A DNA stretch of 20,029 nucleotides from Rhodospirillaceae bacterium (lineage in GTDB: Bacteria > Pseudomonadota > Alphaproteobacteria > MPNO01 > UBA2964), in contig JABJKO010000045.1 in NCBI GenBank assembly GCA_018660305.1, positions 1 to 20,029 on the forward strand, in the 5' to 3' direction. The notes beneath the pieces are model-generated. The model did no database searches, had not been told where the DNA came from, and saw only the letters and a list, made by a program, of their open reading frames with translations. This document shows, piece after piece, positions 7,703 through 15,787 of this stretch. Each line of letters starts with the position of its first letter. Position 1 is the stretch's first letter. The translations under genes and the position numbers were made by a program.

Positions 7703-8536
7703 ATGGCTTACGACACCATCAGCGTGACACCGGTAACGCCCAACATCGGCGGGCTGGTGAGCGGCATCGATCTGAGCCAGAAGCTGGATGAGGCGACCGT
7801 CAAGGACCTCCACCATGCGCTAATGGACCGCCAGGTGCTGCTCTTCCGCGACCAGGAACTGACCCATGAGACCCAGAAAGCGCTGGGCGCCCATTTCGGC
7901 ACGCTGCATGTGAGTGTCGGCGGCGACGGCACCAATTCGAAACAGCTCAGCGATCATCCGGAAGTGCGGGCGCTACATTTCGACGAGAACTCCACCGCTA
8001 TCTCCGGCAACGAGATCTGGCACACCGATCAGTCCTGCATGGAAACCCCGCCCATGGGGACCATTCTTTACATCCACACAGTGCCGCCCGATGGCGGCGG
8101 CGATACCATGTTCGCCAGCATGTATGCCGCCTATGACGCCCTGTCCGACAATATGAAGCGCTATCTCGAAGGGGTGACCGCGCTTCATGACGGCGCCGGC
8201 GCCTTCGCCCGGACGGCCACCAACAATTTGCCCATCACCGAACATCCGGTCATCGCCAAGCACCCGGTGACCGGCCGCCGGCTACTCTACGTGAATCCCA
8301 TCTTCACCACCCGGATCTGCGGCGTCTCGAAAGACGAGAGCGACGCCATTCTGTCCTACCTGTTCCACCATTGCGAACACCCCAACTTCCAGGTGCGCTT
8401 CAACTGGTCGCCCCACTCCATCGCCTTCTGGGACAATCGCTGCACCCACCACCGCGCCCTGTGGGATTACTACCCCCACACCCGTTCCGGCTTCCGCATC
8501 CAGATAGAGGGCACGGAAACTGTTGTTCCGGGGTGA
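7703..8536 (+). CDS. TauD/TfdA family Fe(II)/2-oxoglutarate dioxygenase
   Basis: The 277-residue protein fits the TauD/TfdA family in length and motifs. WHTDQS gives the iron ligands His107 and Asp109. WDNRCTHH gives the distal His250, and RSGFR contains Arg265 for the 2-oxoglutarate carboxylate. The N-terminal PNIGGLVSGIDLS (13-25) is the usual opening of the family. The enzyme should hydroxylate or O/N-dealkylate a small anionic substrate with release of succinate and CO2; relatives act on taurine, 2,4-D, other aryloxyacids and alkyl sulfates. It is the first gene of a plus-strand group with an aldolase and a Rieske oxygenase and is divergent from the signal-less binding protein. The 98-base gap between them must carry both promoters; I find no convincing boxes in it. 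Confidence 0.93.
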   Translation: MAYDTISVTPVTPNIGGLVSGIDLSQKLDEATVKDLHHALMDRQVLLFRDQELTHETQKALGAHFGTLHVSVGGDGTNSKQLSDHPEVRALHFDENSTAISGNEIWHTDQSCMETPPMGTILYIHTVPPDGGGDTMFASMYAAYDALSDNMKRYLEGVTALHDGAGAFARTATNNLPITEHPVIAKHPVTGRRLLYVNPIFTTRICGVSKDESDAILSYLFHHCEHPNFQVRFNWSPHSIAFWDNRCTHHRALWDYYPHTRSGFRIQIEGTETVVPG

Positions 8537-8615
8537 GGAGGCTGAATATAGCGGCCAATAATTTGCTTTACCGGCGGTTTTGAATTACTGAATCAGGCAG
8601 CACACCACAAAGGTT

Positions 8616-8621
8616 GGGAGG
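8616..8621 (+). promoter_or_regulatory. Ribosome binding site of the DapA-like gene
   Basis: GGGAGG with a 10-base spacer to the GTG at 8632. It supports that GTG over the TTG at 8614, which would overlap the site itself. Confidence 0.55.
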
Positions 8622-8631
8622 CCCCGGAGAG

Positions 8632-9522
8632 GTGTATAAAGGCGTTCTGATACCGGTTATCACACCGTTTCATGAGGACAACAGCGTCGATGAGAAGGTG
8701 CTGCGTGAGCTGGTGGATTTTTATGTGGCCGCGTCGGTGCACGGGCTGTTCGCGCTGGGCTCGTCGGGCCAGGGCCCGGTGCTTTCCGAAGCCGAACGCA
8801 AATCGGTGGCCGAGATCGTTCTCGATCAGAATGCCGGGAGGGTGCCAGCCATTATTCATGTGGGCTGCGCCGATACGCCGACCACCGTGGCGCTGGCCAA
8901 ACACGCCGCCGATGCCGGTGCCGACGCCATTGGCATCGTGCCTCCATATTACTATTGCGACGCACCACCGTCCGCGATCCTCGAACATTACAAAGCGGTG
9001 TCCGATGCCGCGCCGCTGCCAATTTATATTTACGAGAATCCGAAATATTGCGGCATTTCCATCTCGCCGGAGTTCGGCGTGAAGATGAAAAAGGAAATAC
9101 CGGCGATCCGCGGGATCAAGGTCGCCTATGGTGCCGGCGCCATGGCGGATTATGTGAAGATGTTCCCCGATGATGTGTCAGTGTTCACCGGCAATGGCGA
9201 TATCTTCGGGCTGGTGCCGTTTGGCGTCGCCGGCATGATCAACCCGCCGACGGCGGCGGTGCCGGAATTGTGTGTCGCGCTCTATGAGGCGCTGGACGCC
9301 AAGAATTATGCCGCGGCCCGCGATCTGCAGGACAAGGTGAACCGCATCACCCAGATGTTTATCGCCACCCAGAAAAAACACGGCCGCGGCACGCTGGGCG
9401 AGACTTTCCGGGTGCGCGGTTTCGACGTCAAACGTTTCCCGCGATGGGCCACCGACCCGTTGCCCGAGGACGCCAGAAACACCATCCGCCAGGCATTTTG
9501 CGATGCTGGCATCATCGATTGA
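8632..9522 (+). CDS. Dihydrodipicolinate synthase/N-acetylneuraminate lyase family aldolase or hydratase
   Basis: A 296-residue class I aldolase barrel starting at a GTG that aligns with the MxKGV start of the family. Lys163 in RGIKVAYG is the Schiff-base lysine and Tyr134 in YIYENP the catalytic tyrosine. The substrate-binding loop, TTGE in true DapA, reads SSGQ here (residues 44-47), so lysine biosynthesis is unlikely. Family members in catabolic clusters retro-aldol cleave or dehydrate 2-oxoacids, including hydroxybenzylidenepyruvate, 2-keto-3-deoxy sugar acids and N-acetylneuraminate. Its position between a 2OG dioxygenase (95 bases upstream) and a Rieske oxygenase (23 bases downstream) suggests cleavage of a pyruvate-bearing intermediate; this is inference. 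The 95-base gap before it shows no clear terminator. Confidence 0.9.
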   Translation: MYKGVLIPVITPFHEDNSVDEKVLRELVDFYVAASVHGLFALGSSGQGPVLSEAERKSVAEIVLDQNAGRVPAIIHVGCADTPTTVALAKHAADAGADAIGIVPPYYYCDAPPSAILEHYKAVSDAAPLPIYIYENPKYCGISISPEFGVKMKKEIPAIRGIKVAYGAGAMADYVKMFPDDVSVFTGNGDIFGLVPFGVAGMINPPTAAVPELCVALYEALDAKNYAAARDLQDKVNRITQMFIATQKKHGRGTLGETFRVRGFDVKRFPRWATDPLPEDARNTIRQAFCDAGIID

Positions 9523-9545
9523 GGTGAGCGACCTATGAGGACCCC

Positions 9546-10754
9546 ATGCCCATAACAGACGCTGATATTGCCCACACCGCTGCCGGGACGCCGGGGGGCG
9601 ACTGGTTGCGGCGCTATTGGTTTGCCGTCGGGACGACGAAGGAGCTGTATGACATCCCGCAGGCGCTGCGGGTGCTGAGCGAGGATCTGGTGTTGTTCCG
9701 GGATGGATCGGGGACGCTGGGCCTCATCGGCCGGTACTGCCCCCATCGCGGGGCGTCACTGGAATATGGCGATGTGGAAGAGACCGGCATCCGCTGCCCC
9801 TATCACGGCTGGCTCTATGATGCGTCAGGCACCTGCCTCGAACAGCCGTCCGAGCCCAAGGGCATGGAATTCTGCGACAGAGTGGAGCATGTGTCCTACC
9901 CGGTACACGAACAGGGCGGGCTGATTTTTGCCTATATGGGGCCGGATCCGGAGAACCCGCCGCCGTTTCTCAACTACGCAGCGCTGGTGGATCATGGCGG
10001 GCAGAGACTGGTGGAGGACACGCGGCATTTCGATTACAGCTGGTTCAATTTCTATGAAAACAGCGCCGATCCGGCCCATGTGTGGATCCTCCATGCCGCC
10101 AGCGGCTATGGACAACAGACCTGGGGCGACCGGTTTTTCAGCATGGACGATCCGCCCGCCTTCGAGCCGGTGGAAACCTCCTATGGCATGAAGATCGTCA
10201 TGACCAAGCCGGGCAGCGAGCCCGGCACCGAAGTGGTGGACGAAATGAGCCTCGGGTTGCCCAGCGTGCTTCAGGTGGGCGACACGCCCTATGTGCATGC
10301 CAAGGTGGACCCGCAGCTTGGCGTCAATGCGGGCTCCGATTACGAACATCTCCTGTTCCTGACGCCCAATGACGACGATCACTTCATGCTGTTCACCGTC
10401 GATTATTACACCGGGCCGGAGCCGGACATGTTCGAGCGCCTGGGCAAGATGCGAAAACGAGAGATCCCGACGCAAGAGGTCAAACCCTACGACAAGCGCC
10501 CGCTCATGCCGTTCCGCGGCAATGTCCGCCAGGAAGACATCGTCACGCAAGGCACCCAGGCTCTCGTCGGGCATCGCAGTGAAAATCTGGGCAATTCCGA
10601 TCGCGGCGTCATCGTGCTGCGCAAGATGGTGCGCGAAGCCATTGAAGCGGCCGCCGCGGGTAAGGAGCCCAAGGGCCTCCATCAGGAAGAAAACGCCGAA
10701 GGGCTGGTCACGCTGGATTCCTTCGTCGGCGTGCGGTCAGTCCCCGCCCCATGA
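9546..10754 (+). CDS. Rieske non-heme iron ring-hydroxylating oxygenase, alpha subunit
   Basis: The 402-residue protein has an N-terminal Rieske domain with CPH (Cys65, His67) and CPYH (Cys84, His87), which bind the [2Fe-2S] cluster. The catalytic domain carries NSADPAHVWILH (172-183): Asp175 is the bridging residue and His178 and His183 bind the mononuclear iron. The C-terminal RQEDIVTQGTQ, GHRSENLG and SDRG features match the monocomponent-type alpha subunits active in aryl-ether and phenoxybenzoate or phthalate-like oxygenation. It needs electrons from a reductase not encoded nearby, and no beta subunit follows. GAGG lies 6 bases before the ATG. Its stop overlaps the start of the next gene in ATGA, so the epimerase-like enzyme is probably co-translated and may oxidise the product. 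Confidence 0.94.
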   Translation: MPITDADIAHTAAGTPGGDWLRRYWFAVGTTKELYDIPQALRVLSEDLVLFRDGSGTLGLIGRYCPHRGASLEYGDVEETGIRCPYHGWLYDASGTCLEQPSEPKGMEFCDRVEHVSYPVHEQGGLIFAYMGPDPENPPPFLNYAALVDHGGQRLVEDTRHFDYSWFNFYENSADPAHVWILHAASGYGQQTWGDRFFSMDDPPAFEPVETSYGMKIVMTKPGSEPGTEVVDEMSLGLPSVLQVGDTPYVHAKVDPQLGVNAGSDYEHLLFLTPNDDDHFMLFTVDYYTGPEPDMFERLGKMRKREIPTQEVKPYDKRPLMPFRGNVRQEDIVTQGTQALVGHRSENLGNSDRGVIVLRKMVREAIEAAAAGKEPKGLHQEENAEGLVTLDSFVGVRSVPAP

Positions 10755-11611
10755 AAATTGTCGTCACCGGCGGCAGCGGGAAATTGGGAAGTCAGACCGT
10801 GCGGGCGTTGATGGCGGCAAGCCACGACGTCCTGAACCTGGACCGGGCGCAGCCGGCGAGGTCTCTGTGCGAGACCCGCATCTGTGATCTGACACAATTC
10901 GACGATCTGCATGACGCTTTCGCGGGCGCCCATGCGGTTGTGCATCTCGCGGCCTATCAGGCGCCGGGTATCGTCTCCGACACCGAGACATTTTCGAACA
11001 ACAGCGCCGCCAGCTACAACGTCCTGAAAGCAGCCACTGATCGGAATGTGCGACGCGTGGTGATGGCGTCAAGCATCGCCGCCTATGGATTCACCTACGC
11101 GGCAAAAATGTGGCCGCCGGATTACCTGCCGCTGGACGAGGATTACCCGTGTACGCCGCAGGACCCCTATGGCCAGTCGAAAATCGTTGCTGAGCGGCTT
11201 GCCGATTCATTTGTGTCCTTTAGCGACACCAGCGTGGTCAGCCTGCGCATCAGCGGGGTCAATTTCGACCTAGACTACCAATCCCTACCGCAGCGCTGGG
11301 CCGATCCAGGTTACAAGATGGGCACTTTCTGGAGCTATATCGATGTGCGCGATGCGGCAGAGGGCTCCCGGCTGGCGGCGGAAGCGGATGTGGACGGGCA
11401 CGTGATCTGCAATCTCAGCCATGATCTCAGCCGCTTCCGGGAACCCACGGCCGAGCTGATCGCGAAGTACCTGCCGGGCACAAAAATTCGCGACGGCTTC
11501 CCCAGCCACTTCGGCGGCCTCGACACCAGCCGCGCCAGGGAAATCCTCGGCTTCGAGGTGAAGCACCATTGGCGGGATTACATCACCGAAGACGGCAAGC
11601 CGGTTTCGTAA
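10751..11611 (+). CDS. NAD(P)-dependent epimerase/dehydratase (extended SDR)
   Basis: The 286-residue enzyme opens with a Rossmann motif TGGSGKLG (residues 6-13). HLAAYQ (65-70), MASSIAAYG (105-113) and Y140-GQS-K144 supply the remaining cofactor and catalytic residues, with Ser108 as the likely third member of the triad. At 286 residues it is shorter than UDP-sugar epimerases, and it resembles the uronate dehydrogenase or 3-beta-HSD-like members found in catabolic operons. Expected role: NAD-linked oxidation of a hydroxylated intermediate. The start overlaps the Rieske stop by four bases, which suggests co-translation. It is the last gene of the plus-strand group and converges on the PhyH gene, 41 bases away. 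Confidence 0.9.
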   Translation: MKIVVTGGSGKLGSQTVRALMAASHDVLNLDRAQPARSLCETRICDLTQFDDLHDAFAGAHAVVHLAAYQAPGIVSDTETFSNNSAASYNVLKAATDRNVRRVVMASSIAAYGFTYAAKMWPPDYLPLDEDYPCTPQDPYGQSKIVAERLADSFVSFSDTSVVSLRISGVNFDLDYQSLPQRWADPGYKMGTFWSYIDVRDAAEGSRLAAEADVDGHVICNLSHDLSRFREPTAELIAKYLPGTKIRDGFPSHFGGLDTSRAREILGFEVKHHWRDYITEDGKPVS

Positions 11612-11622
11612 AAAACCCATGG

Positions 11623-11644
11623 GCCCGATTGCTAAATTTCGGGC
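11623..11644. terminator. Weak hairpin between convergent genes
   Basis: A 6-base stem GCCCGA/TCGGGC encloses a 10-base loop in the 41 bases between the epimerase and PhyH genes. Read on the minus strand it is followed after about nine bases by a run of six T, so it could end the long minus-strand transcript. No T run follows on the plus strand. The stem is short and the T run is distant, so this is only a candidate. Confidence 0.3.
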
Positions 11645-11652
11645 AATGGAGG

Positions 11653-12477
11653 CTAACCGATTACCTCGGTGATGAGTTTGGTGGAGTCCGGGTCGCGATA
11701 GGCCTTCTGGACAGCCGCCAGTTCCGCCATGCCGACGGGGTCCAGGTCGAAGGCCGGTTCTTTGTTGAGCACCCAGTGGCCGGGCAAATTCTCGCCGGCG
11801 ATCAGCACGCCGGTATCAGGACCGGACAGGGGCTTTGCCTCGGTGGGCACGCAGGCGAAGGAAATGCCGAGCCGGCGCTCACTAGTCATGTTGGGCGCGG
11901 AGCCGTGCACCAACAATTCATGATGCAGGGAAAACTGTCCGGCGCTGAGCGGCATATCAACGGCCTGGCTGGTATCCACATCGGGCACGCTTTGGCCGCG
12001 CGAGAGGATGTTATCTTTGTCAAATGTCTCCACGTGAGGAATGATCGCCTTATGGCTGCCCGGGATCGCCCTTATGTTGCCCTTCTCCGGCGTTGACTCC
12101 GTGAGCCCGATCCAGGCAGTAGCGCCGTCGTTACGGTCGAACGGATTATATGCGCCATCCTGATGCCAGGACACAAACGTGTCGGTGCCCGGCCGCTTTG
12201 ACCACACACCGGACAGGAACAGCAGCACGTTGGGGCCGATGGCATCCTGCAGCGCGCCGGCGATCTGCGGATGGCGGGAGAGATCGATCAGCCACTTGAA
12301 GGCCAGTACCGCGCGCACCCGGATGGTCTTGCTGACATCCTCGCCCACCTTGGCCTCGTAATCCTCGATTTTGCGCAAAAAGGCAGCGGCCTCATCCGCC
12401 GCGATGCAGTCGAGGGGCGAGACAAACCCGTCCTGTCGGTATTGCTTTTGCTGGGCATCGGTCAGAACCCTGGGCAT
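11653..12477 (-). CDS. Phytanoyl-CoA dioxygenase (PhyH) family Fe(II)/2-oxoglutarate oxygenase
   Basis: The 274-residue protein shows the PhyH pattern: WHQDGAY gives iron ligands His105 and Asp107, LLVHGSAPN gives His191, and Arg201 or Arg202 binds 2-oxoglutarate. IRAIPGSHK (135-143) and the GQFSLHHELLVHG strand (180-192) are also typical. It should hydroxylate an aliphatic or aromatic small molecule in the cytoplasm. The family covers phytanoyl-CoA, ectoine and many secondary metabolites, so no substrate is claimed. I chose the ATG at 12477, preceded by GAGAG and an A-rich spacer; the in-frame TTG at 12507 has no ribosome site. A gap of 64 bases with an 8-base homopolymer run separates it from the ThDP gene upstream, and it may share that transcript. 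Confidence 0.9.
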   Translation of the reverse strand: MPRVLTDAQQKQYRQDGFVSPLDCIAADEAAAFLRKIEDYEAKVGEDVSKTIRVRAVLAFKWLIDLSRHPQIAGALQDAIGPNVLLFLSGVWSKRPGTDTFVSWHQDGAYNPFDRNDGATAWIGLTESTPEKGNIRAIPGSHKAIIPHVETFDKDNILSRGQSVPDVDTSQAVDMPLSAGQFSLHHELLVHGSAPNMTSERRLGISFACVPTEAKPLSGPDTGVLIAGENLPGHWVLNKEPAFDLDPVGMAELAAVQKAYRDPDSTKLITEVIG

Positions 12478-12541
12478 GGATTTTTTTTCTCTCGTTAGTC
12501 CGAGCAAAAAATTACCCGATTAGGCCCGTTTGGCAAACTAT

Positions 12542-14188
12542 TCAGATCGCCTTGGTCCGTACCGGCGGGCCGGCAAAGCTGGTAGCAAAATCGCCGATGG
12601 CAGGCATGTCCACCTCGACCATCACCGGGCCGTTGAGCGCAAGGGCCCCGGCAAGGACGGCCCCGGCTTCACCGAGATCTGAAATCCGGCGATGGGCCAC
12701 GCCAACGGCGGCGCACAATTCGGCGAATTTTGGTGTGAGCACGTCGGTATAGCCGTGCCGTCCGTCGTAATGGGCATCCTGGATATTGCGGATCACCCCA
12801 TAGCCCTGATCGTTCATCACCAGCACCAGGACGCGCGCGCCGCTCTCGGCCAGGGTGGCCAGCTCTCCGATACAGAGCTGCAGCCCGCCATCGCCGGTGA
12901 GGCACAGCACCTGCCGGTCGGGCGCCGCCAGCGCCGCCCCAATTGCCATGGGCAGGCCCTGCCCGATGCCACCACCTGTGGCATGCACGCCGTCGCGCGG
13001 CCCCCGCAGGGTCATCATGCGGTTGCCCCACATGCTGTTGGATAGCGTGATATCACGCACCCACAAATACTCGTCACCGCCTGCGTCGGCCAGGCCGTCG
13101 AACAGCGTGTCATAGGGCGCCAGATTCTTGCGGGTCGCCGCCTCGCCCGCCCGGCGGGCCGCGATCAAATCGTCGCGGAGCGCCGGATCGATATCCATAT
13201 TCCCGTCAAGCCGGTCGGCGAGACCGGACAGCGTCAGCGCGCTGTCGCCGTGAATAAAAAGATCACTCCCGTAGCACCGCCCGTCCGACTCCGGGCCGGC
13301 GTCAATCTGAAAAAGAGGCTGGGGCAGCACCAGCCGATAGCCCAGCGTCTCGTTGCCGCGCAGCCGGGAGCCCACAACCACCATGGCATCACACGTCTTG
13401 TAGAATTCTTCACTGGTGGGCACCGCGTTGAAGGCCCCGAGGGTTGCCGGGTCATCCTCCGGCACGATGCCGCGCCCCTGGGTCGAGGTCACCACGCCAA
13501 AGCCGAGATCAATCAGCCGCCGAACGGCCTCACCGGCATGGCGGGCGCCACCGCCCAGCCACAGCAGAGGCCGACGTGCCGTCAGGAGCTTTTCGGCCAG
13601 CGCATCCAGCGCGGCTTCATCGGGCAATGGGACGTCCACGGGCGGACACTCCGGATCATCGGCGCTGATCCGTGCCTTCTGGATATCGATGGGAATTTCG
13701 ACACTGACCGGCCCGGAGGGGGCCGACAGGGCCAGCCTTATGGCGTGGCGCACCGTTTCCATGGCGGTCTCGGCGGACGTCACCCGAAACGCCGCCTTGG
13801 ACACCGCCGTGAGCATGCCGAGCTGGTCGCGGGCCTCGTGAATGAAGGCCCGGTTTTTGTCCAGATGGGGGCTGTCGATCTGGCCGGTCAAATGCAGCAG
13901 GGGCGTGCCCGCCGTCTGCGCCTCCACTTGCGCGCCACAGGCATTGCCCGCCGCCGTTCCCGTGCTGGTGATCACCACCCCGAGCCCGCCGGTAACCCGC
14001 GCCGCGGCGTCCGCCATGTTGGTGCCGCCGGCTTCGCCGCGCGAAGGCACGAACCGGATGCGGTTGCGCCGTCCGATGGCATCAAGAATGGGCATGTTGT
14101 GGATGGAGATGACGCCAAAGGCGATCTCGACCCCGGCCGCTTCCAGCAACCGAACAACACCCTCTCCGACAGTGATCAAATCAGACAT
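12542..14188 (-). CDS. Thiamine diphosphate-dependent enzyme (acetolactate synthase/benzoylformate decarboxylase-like)
   Basis: The 548-residue protein has the three ThDP-enzyme domains: N-terminal pyrimidine-binding (about 1-170, with the activating Glu52 in SRGEAGG), a central Rossmann-like domain (about 190-330), and the C-terminal diphosphate-binding domain. In the latter, GDG at 432-434 with Asn459 forms the magnesium motif, in GDG-x24-N spacing. Family reactions are decarboxylation or carboligation of 2-oxoacids, or C-C lyase chemistry. No regulatory small subunit follows and the genes around are catabolic, so branched amino acid synthesis is unlikely. The second Asn of the usual NN is Asp here (MND), as in several non-ALS members. 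Its start lies inside the end of the SDR gene (8-base overlap ATGTCTGA), so translation is probably coupled. Confidence 0.92.
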   Translation of the reverse strand: MSDLITVGEGVVRLLEAAGVEIAFGVISIHNMPILDAIGRRNRIRFVPSRGEAGGTNMADAAARVTGGLGVVITSTGTAAGNACGAQVEAQTAGTPLLHLTGQIDSPHLDKNRAFIHEARDQLGMLTAVSKAAFRVTSAETAMETVRHAIRLALSAPSGPVSVEIPIDIQKARISADDPECPPVDVPLPDEAALDALAEKLLTARRPLLWLGGGARHAGEAVRRLIDLGFGVVTSTQGRGIVPEDDPATLGAFNAVPTSEEFYKTCDAMVVVGSRLRGNETLGYRLVLPQPLFQIDAGPESDGRCYGSDLFIHGDSALTLSGLADRLDGNMDIDPALRDDLIAARRAGEAATRKNLAPYDTLFDGLADAGGDEYLWVRDITLSNSMWGNRMMTLRGPRDGVHATGGGIGQGLPMAIGAALAAPDRQVLCLTGDGGLQLCIGELATLAESGARVLVLVMNDQGYGVIRNIQDAHYDGRHGYTDVLTPKFAELCAAVGVAHRRISDLGEAGAVLAGALALNGPVMVEVDMPAIGDFATSFAGPPVRTKAI

Positions 14189-14969
14189 TGCGGTTCAGAC
14201 CACCTGAAACATCGAGCGTCGCCCCGGTCGTATAGGATGACAAAGGAGAGCCGAGAAAAAAGATCGCCTGGGCCGCCTCTTCCGACAGACCTACCCGGCC
14301 CAGCGGAATTTCCCGAATCCTGGCAAGCGCCCTGGACCAATCATCGAAACTCTCACCATTCTTTGCCTGCGCTTTGTGGCGCCGGTGAAGCTGGCCGGAT
14401 TCGATCATACCGATGAGAATGGAGTTCACCCGGATGCCCTTTGGTGCGAACTCTGTCGCCAGCGACCTAAGCATGTTGAGGATGGCGGCCCGCGCCGACG
14501 ACGTCAGAACCAGATGCGGCTCAGGCTGCCGGGCCAGCAACGCATTGCTGCAAACGATGGAGGGAATATCCGATTTTTCAAGCAGGGGCAGGAAGGCCCG
14601 CGTCGGGTAGATAACGGAGAAAAGCTTTAGCTCGAATTCATCGCGCCAATCATCATCGCTGGCCTCGGCGAAATTGGCGACACGCGCCTGCCCTGCATTG
14701 TTCACAAGTATATCCGTGCCGCCGAATTTTTCCTCGACCGCCCGGGCGAACCCATTGACCTGTTCCTTGTTCAGCACATCGCACTGAAAGGACATCAGCC
14801 GCGCCTCATCTGCTCCAAGATCCTCCATGGCGCTCGCCAGCCGGTCGCTATCGCGGCCGCAGATGGCCACGTTGGCCCCGGCATCGAGAAACAGACGTGC
14901 CGTTGCCAGACCGATGCCCGACGATCCGCCGGTTACGACAGCCGTCTTTCCCGTCAGATCTACCTTCAT
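14181..14969 (-). CDS. SDR-fold oxidoreductase with degenerate catalytic tetrad
   Basis: The 262-residue protein has a clean cofactor site, TGGSSGIG (13-20), CD (63-64) and NNAG (90-93), with a C-terminal DVSGG typical of classical SDRs. At the catalytic helix the expected YxxxK reads T156-SSA-R160, so both Tyr and Lys are missing; Ser141 remains. The downstream helix (AAILNMLRSLATE-like, about 161-173) is otherwise normal. This agrees with the beta-ketoacyl-reductase-like SDR subgroup that is known to lack the tetrad (cd05344-type, as I recall). It may bind NAD(P) without reducing, use other residues, or be a partner of the ThDP enzyme. GAGGG lies 7 bases before the ATG. It overlaps IclR by ATGA and the ThDP gene by eight bases. 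Confidence 0.88.
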   Translation of the reverse strand: MKVDLTGKTAVVTGGSSGIGLATARLFLDAGANVAICGRDSDRLASAMEDLGADEARLMSFQCDVLNKEQVNGFARAVEEKFGGTDILVNNAGQARVANFAEASDDDWRDEFELKLFSVIYPTRAFLPLLEKSDIPSIVCSNALLARQPEPHLVLTSSARAAILNMLRSLATEFAPKGIRVNSILIGMIESGQLHRRHKAQAKNGESFDDWSRALARIREIPLGRVGLSEEAAQAIFFLGSPLSSYTTGATLDVSGGLNRNV

Positions 14970-15787
14970 CCGGCTACCCTCATGTCAGCGCCCTCCCCTT
15001 CCTCGCGATAATTGAGCAGGCGGGACAGTTCGCGCGCGGCTTCCAGGACTCTGGCCAGATGTTTGCCTTCCATATCCGCCCGCTCGATGGAGCCGTTGGG
15101 AATGGTCACGTTGATGGCCGCCACCACCCGCCCGGTGCCGTCCTTGATGGGTGCCGCGATGGCCGCGATGCCGTGCTCGAAATAAGCTTCGCTGATGGCA
15201 TAGCCCCGCGCCCTGTCATCGGCCAGCACCGTCTCCAACGCCGCGCGGCTCGCCGGTGTCTGGTCGGAAAACTGCTTGAGCTGGCTCTTGGGATAGATCT
15301 GGGCCAGTTCGTCCGCCGACAGATCCGCCAGGATCATGCGTCCCAGCACCGTGCCATGGGCCGGCAGGCGCGTGCCGATATTTACCGCGCTGGCAAAGGC
15401 CGTGCGGGCCGCCGACTTGACCACGAAGACCACCTCATCTCCATCGCGGATGGCAAGATGGGACGAATAGCCGGTTTCATCGCGCAACCGGTCGAGGATG
15501 GGCCGCGCCAGTTCGGTGACCTCCAATGAGGCCAGGAATTCGAATCCCAGCGACAGCACGCCGACGCTCAGCCGGTAATCGCTGGAATGCTCCACCTTCT
15601 CCAGGAACCCCATGAACTCCAGGGTCTGCATCAGACGGAACACGGTGGAGCGGGGAATATTCAGCTCCTTGGCGATGTCCGGCGCGCCGATCTGTGTCCG
15701 GTCGCGGTCGAAGGCGCGCAGGATCTGCAGTCCGCGCTGAAGCCCGGGCACAATGTATTTCTGGCTGTCCTGTGCGATCTCAGCCAT
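14966..15787 (-). CDS. IclR family transcriptional regulator
   Basis: The 273-residue protein has an N-terminal winged helix-turn-helix (about residues 12-75; the recognition helix includes IPRSTVFRLMQTLE at 44-57) and a C-terminal GAF-like effector domain (about 90-260, with AHGTVLGRMILA at 143-154). IclR proteins sense small aromatic or organic acids and control catabolic operons. I chose the ATG at 15787: GGAGAG lies 5 bases upstream and the start overlaps the hydrolase stop as ATGGCTGA. A longer frame to 15904 is only hydrolase sequence read in another frame. Its placement inside the catabolic operon implies that it controls its own transcription. The operator should lie upstream of the first gene, beyond the right edge. 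Confidence 0.93.
   Translation of the reverse strand: MAEIAQDSQKYIVPGLQRGLQILRAFDRDRTQIGAPDIAKELNIPRSTVFRLMQTLEFMGFLEKVEHSSDYRLSVGVLSLGFEFLASLEVTELARPILDRLRDETGYSSHLAIRDGDEVVFVVKSAARTAFASAVNIGTRLPAHGTVLGRMILADLSADELAQIYPKSQLKQFSDQTPASRAALETVLADDRARGYAISEAYFEHGIAAIAAPIKDGTGRVVAAINVTIPNGSIERADMEGKHLARVLEAARELSRLLNYREEGEGADMRVAG

Noticed and set aside
12542..14188. Acetolactate synthase for branched-chain amino acids (IlvB)
   Set aside because: No IlvN or IlvC follows and all neighbours are catabolic, so only the family is claimed.
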